Made by a program: the position numbers and the translations under genes. A DNA stretch of 34,933 nt from Xanthobacteraceae bacterium (lineage in GTDB: Bacteria > Pseudomonadota > Alphaproteobacteria > Rhizobiales > Xanthobacteraceae). Where the stretch lies: contig JASHQS010000043.1 of NCBI GenBank assembly GCA_030038995.1, forward strand, positions 1-34,933, in the 5' to 3' direction. Shown piece by piece: positions 32,263-34,933 of this stretch; the first letter of the stretch is position 1; every line of letters starts with the position of its first letter. The notes beneath the pieces are model-generated. The model did no database searches, was not told the DNA's origin, and was given only the letters and a program-made list of their open reading frames with translations.

Positions 32263-33221
32263 GCCGCCCTCCGCTTCGCCGAATCGACGGCGATGAGCTG
32301 CACGAAAACGTCTTCGAGCGACGGCTGAATCCGCACCAGCCGTGTCGGCGGCAGCCGCCTTTGTGCGAGATAGTCCGGCAGCTCGCGCAGGCTGCGCTCG
32401 GCGCTGCCGACCAATACGTGAAGCGAGTTGCCGAACACCGAGCAATCGAGAACGCCGGGCGCGCTCTGTAGAGCGGCGAGCGTCGGCCCAAGCATCTCGC
32501 ACTCGAGCAGCAAGAGGTCGCCGCCGAGCGCGGTGTTTTTGAGCTCCTCAGGGCTGCCGACCGCGATCAGCCGGCCCTGGTTGATCAAGGCGGCGCGATG
32601 GCAGTATTCGGCCTCGTCCATATAATGGGTAGAGACCAGGACGCTGACGCCGTCGGCGGCGAGCGCATGGATGAGATCCCAGAACCGGCGCCGAGACGCC
32701 GGCTCGACCCCCGACGTCGGCTCGTCGAGGAAGAGAATCGGGGGCCGATGCAGCACCGCGCAGCCCAGCGCCAATCGTTGCTGCCAGCCGCCGGCAAGGT
32801 TCGACACCAGGGCATGCTCGCGGCCGCCGAGGCCGGCCATGTCGATGGCAAAGCGAATGCGCTCGCCGAGCTCGGCGCGCGGCACGCGGTAGATGCCGCC
32901 GAAGAACTTGAGATTTTCCTCGACGTCGAGATCGCGATAGAGCGAAAATTTCTGCGACATGTAGCCGATGCGCTCGCGTACCCGCTCCGCATCCCGTGCG
33001 ACGTCGATGCCGGCGACCAGTGCGCGGCCGGCACTCGGGCGCAGCAGGCCGCACAGGATGCGGATGATGGTCGATTTGCCGGCGCCATTCGGGCCGAGAA
33101 AGCCGAAAATTTCGCCGCGGCCGACGCGGAAACTCACATGATCGACGGCGACGAAGCTGCCGAAGCGCTTGACGAGATCTTCGGCAATGATCCGCGGCTC
33201 GGCGGGTTGGCCGGCGTTCAT
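32259..33221 (-). CDS. ABC exporter ATPase (second of two)
   Basis: A 320-residue cytoplasmic ATPase. Walker A is GPNGAGKST, Walker B ILFLDEPTSGVEP and the H-loop STHYMDEAEYC. The signature is LAGGWQQRLALG rather than the usual LSGG. A C-terminal domain of about 80 residues (from 235) follows, as in DrrA/CcmA-type exporters. It overlaps its neighbours by four bases on each side. With the next ATPase it corresponds to the two halves of the fused E. coli YbhF, here on separate genes. Confidence 0.92.
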   Translation of the reverse strand: MNAGQPAEPRIIAEDLVKRFGSFVAVDHVSFRVGRGEIFGFLGPNGAGKSTIIRILCGLLRPSAGRALVAGIDVARDAERVRERIGYMSQKFSLYRDLDVEENLKFFGGIYRVPRAELGERIRFAIDMAGLGGREHALVSNLAGGWQQRLALGCAVLHRPPILFLDEPTSGVEPASRRRFWDLIHALAADGVSVLVSTHYMDEAEYCHRAALINQGRLIAVGSPEELKNTALGGDLLLLECEMLGPTLAALQSAPGVLDCSVFGNSLHVLVGSAERSLRELPDYLAQRRLPPTRLVRIQPSLEDVFVQLIAVDSAKRRAA

Positions 33222-34159
33222 CGCGGCGCCTCCGGGTCATCAAGCAGCGCCATGAACACGTCCTCGATGCTTGGCTCGCCGACAGCGATATTGGCAAACG
33301 GAACGTTGACGCCTTCGAGAGCCTGGCGCAGCTCGGGGATTCGCAAGCGCGAATCGTCAACGACGGCGTGAACACCGTCGCCGACCAGAACGACGTTGCT
33401 AACGCCGGCAAGCCTGGCGATCGCCGCCCGCGCGTCGCGGCCGGCGGACGACGTTATGACGATCAGCGCTCCCGGCATGTGCCGCTTCAGCGCGACCGGC
33501 GTGTCGCAATAAAGCACGCGGCCGCCATACAGCAGCGCCAAACGGTTGCAGCGCTCGGCCTCGTCGAGATAGGCGGTGCTGATCAGGATGGTCACGCCTT
33601 CTTCGCGTAAGCCGTACAGGATGCGCCAGAAATCGCGGCGCGAGACCGGATCGACGCCGGTGGTCGGTTCGTCCAGCAGCAAAACCTGCGGCGTGTGGAC
33701 GAGCGCGCAGGTGAGGCCGAGTTTCTGCTTCATGCCGCCCGAGAGCTGCCCCGCGAGCCGCGCGCGAAACTGGCTCATTCCGGAAGCAGCCAACAGCCTC
33801 GTCGCCCGCTCCTCGCGCAGCGCGCTGGGCACCTCGAACAAATCAGCGTAGAAGCGGATGTTTTCGTCGACGGTGAGGTCCTCGTACAGGCCGAACCGTT
33901 GCGGCATGTAGCTGATATGCTGCTTGGCCCCTTCCGGATCGGCCACCACGTCGACACTGTCGACGACGATGCTGCCCGCATCCGGCGGCAGCACGCCGGC
34001 GAGCATGCGCATGGTGGTGGTCTTGCCGGCGCCGTCGGGACCGACGAGCCCGAAAATCTCACCGCGGTCGACGCTGAAAGTCAGACCATCCACCGCGACG
34101 CTTTCGGCAAAGCGCTTGGTCAGCGCCTCGGCCGCAACGATGGGCGTCCCCGCATTCAT
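33218..34159 (-). CDS. ABC exporter ATPase (first of two)
   Basis: A 313-residue ATPase with Walker A GPDGAGKTT (40-48), a full signature LSGGMKQKLGL, Walker B VLLLDEPTTGVDP and H-loop STAYLDEAERC (Ala-Tyr where His-Tyr is seen in its partner). A C-terminal domain ends with EPSIEDVFMALL, typical of the YbhF half-domains. The start overlaps the stop of the adaptor gene (ATGA). The partner keeps His in its switch loop while this one does not, so the two ATP sites are probably unequal. Confidence 0.92.
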   Translation of the reverse strand: MNAGTPIVAAEALTKRFAESVAVDGLTFSVDRGEIFGLVGPDGAGKTTTMRMLAGVLPPDAGSIVVDSVDVVADPEGAKQHISYMPQRFGLYEDLTVDENIRFYADLFEVPSALREERATRLLAASGMSQFRARLAGQLSGGMKQKLGLTCALVHTPQVLLLDEPTTGVDPVSRRDFWRILYGLREEGVTILISTAYLDEAERCNRLALLYGGRVLYCDTPVALKRHMPGALIVITSSAGRDARAAIARLAGVSNVVLVGDGVHAVVDDSRLRIPELRQALEGVNVPFANIAVGEPSIEDVFMALLDDPEAPR

Positions 34160-34933
34160 CGTTGACCCGCCGGGAGCGCCTGCAGCACCGCGTCCGCCGG
34201 CATGCCGGGCACCAACTCGTGCGATGGATTGTCGATATCGATGCGGATGCGATAGACCAGCGTGACCCGCTCCGCGTGGGTCTCCACGCTTTTCGGCGTG
34301 AACTCGGCGTTCGCCGAAATGAACGAGACGCGTCCCTTGTAGGTCTTGCCCGGATACGTATCGGTCGTGACGGCGGCTGCCGCGCCGTAGCGAACCTTGC
34401 CGATATCGGTCTCGTTGATGTAGGCGCGCAGCCAGACGTGATCGAGATCGGCGAGCGTGACCACCGGCGTTCCCGGCACCATGATCTCGCCGAGCTCGGC
34501 TTGGCGCACTTGAATGACGCCGGAGAACGGCGCATGCAGGACCGTATAGCCGAGGATGATCTGCGACAGCTTGAGCGTCTCCTCCGCATTGTGGATGCTC
34601 GCGTGGGAGAGTTCGACCTGACGCTGGGCGGCGTTTTCCAGGGCCTGATCACGCTGGTGCGCGGCGACCGCTTGCTGCCATGCGGCGTAGGTCTGGTCGC
34701 GCGCCTCGACGGTGCCGGCGCCTTGCTTCAACAGAAAATCAGCGCGTTTGTATTCCGCGCCCCGGAACTCGAGATCGGCGGCGCTATACTCGACGGTACG
34801 CTGGGTCGCCGCGAGATTCTTCTCCGCGGCGGCGAGCTGGCGGTTCTGCATCTCAAGGGCCGCCTCGTTGACTGCCACCTGCTGGCGGTAATCGGAATCG
34901 TCGAGCCGCGCGATCAGCGTCCCTTTATCCACC
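34156..34933 (-). CDS. HlyD/YbhG-type membrane fusion protein (N-terminal part outside the window)
   Basis: The frame runs off the right edge, so only the last 258 residues or so are seen. They begin inside the first half of the lipoyl domain (VDKGTLIARLDDSDY). A coiled-coil hairpin of about 90 residues rich in Gln, Ala and Glu follows, then the second lipoyl half (APFSGVIQVRQAELGE) and the beta-barrel domain. It is the adaptor of the exporter encoded downstream; order and overlaps match the E. coli ybhG-F-S-R plan. The promoter and N-terminal anchor cannot be seen. Confidence 0.9.
   Translation of the reverse strand, partial: VDKGTLIARLDDSDYRQQVAVNEAALEMQNRQLAAAEKNLAATQRTVEYSAADLEFRGAEYKRADFLLKQGAGTVEARDQTYAAWQQAVAAHQRDQALENAAQRQVELSHASIHNAEETLKLSQIILGYTVLHAPFSGVIQVRQAELGEIMVPGTPVVTLADLDHVWLRAYINETDIGKVRYGAAAAVTTDTYPGKTYKGRVSFISANAEFTPKSVETHAERVTLVYRIRIDIDNPSHELVPGMPADAVLQALPAGQR

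Overview
The window is about 35 kb of GC-rich DNA from an alphaproteobacterium. It is most like the Bradyrhizobium/Rhodopseudomonas/Xanthobacteraceae part of the Hyphomicrobiales. This rests on codon use, on a long intergenic palindrome of a type common in those genomes, on a CoxM-like gene tail, and on FixK/FNR-type operators. No replication, tRNA, rRNA, phage or CRISPR feature was seen. It reads as a chromosomal region for low-oxygen energy and acetyl-group metabolism.

Layout. 0-1 kb: 3' part of an amidohydrolase, then a palindromic repeat. 1.2-4.0 kb: a Tat-exported FAD flavoprotein (-) divergent from a NapC/NirT-type tetraheme cytochrome (+), followed by the tail of a lost molybdenum-hydroxylase FAD subunit. 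4.0-7.3 kb (-): formate dehydrogenase cytochrome b subunit, Pta and AckA. 7.8-11.4 kb (+): zinc alcohol dehydrogenase, CBS-domain protein and a PhaC-like protein. 11.4-16.4 kb (-): a small secreted protein, MacA-like and MacB-like exporter genes, and a UbiA/MenA-type prenyltransferase. 16.5-20.9 kb (+): NarK-like transporter, a decayed CBS-protein tail and phosphoketolase. 21-23.3 kb: a 55-residue protein and two Crp/Fnr regulators, with traces of a duplication. 23.5-29.7 kb (-): CstA pyruvate transporter, YbdD, a pyruvate-dehydrogenase-type E1alpha/E1beta/E2 set, and a small tetraheme cytochrome like the haem domain of Shewanella fumarate reductase. 30-34.9 kb (-): a Ybh/Drr-type ABC exporter operon, cut by the window end.

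How it fits together. Eight palindromes of the form TTG(A/C)-N6-TCAA (FNR/FixK type) lie between genes and none was noticed inside a gene. Several sit about 41.5 bases upstream of a plausible -10, the classical activating position. They precede the cytochrome/flavoprotein pair, the formate dehydrogenase subunit-Pta-AckA run, the exporter, the secreted protein, the NarK-like gene, the phosphoketolase region, a Crp/Fnr gene and the CstA-dehydrogenase operon. The inferred picture is an oxygen- or redox-controlled regulon. Phosphoketolase, Pta and AckA would make acetyl-phosphate, acetyl-CoA and ATP; CstA and the dehydrogenase would bring pyruvate to acetyl-CoA; a periplasmic flavocytochrome assembled from three separate genes would take electrons from quinol to an unknown organic acceptor.

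Three short 3' gene tails (4.0, 18.3 and 21.3 kb) show that the region has been eroded and rearranged. Functions are read from motifs; no database search was possible.
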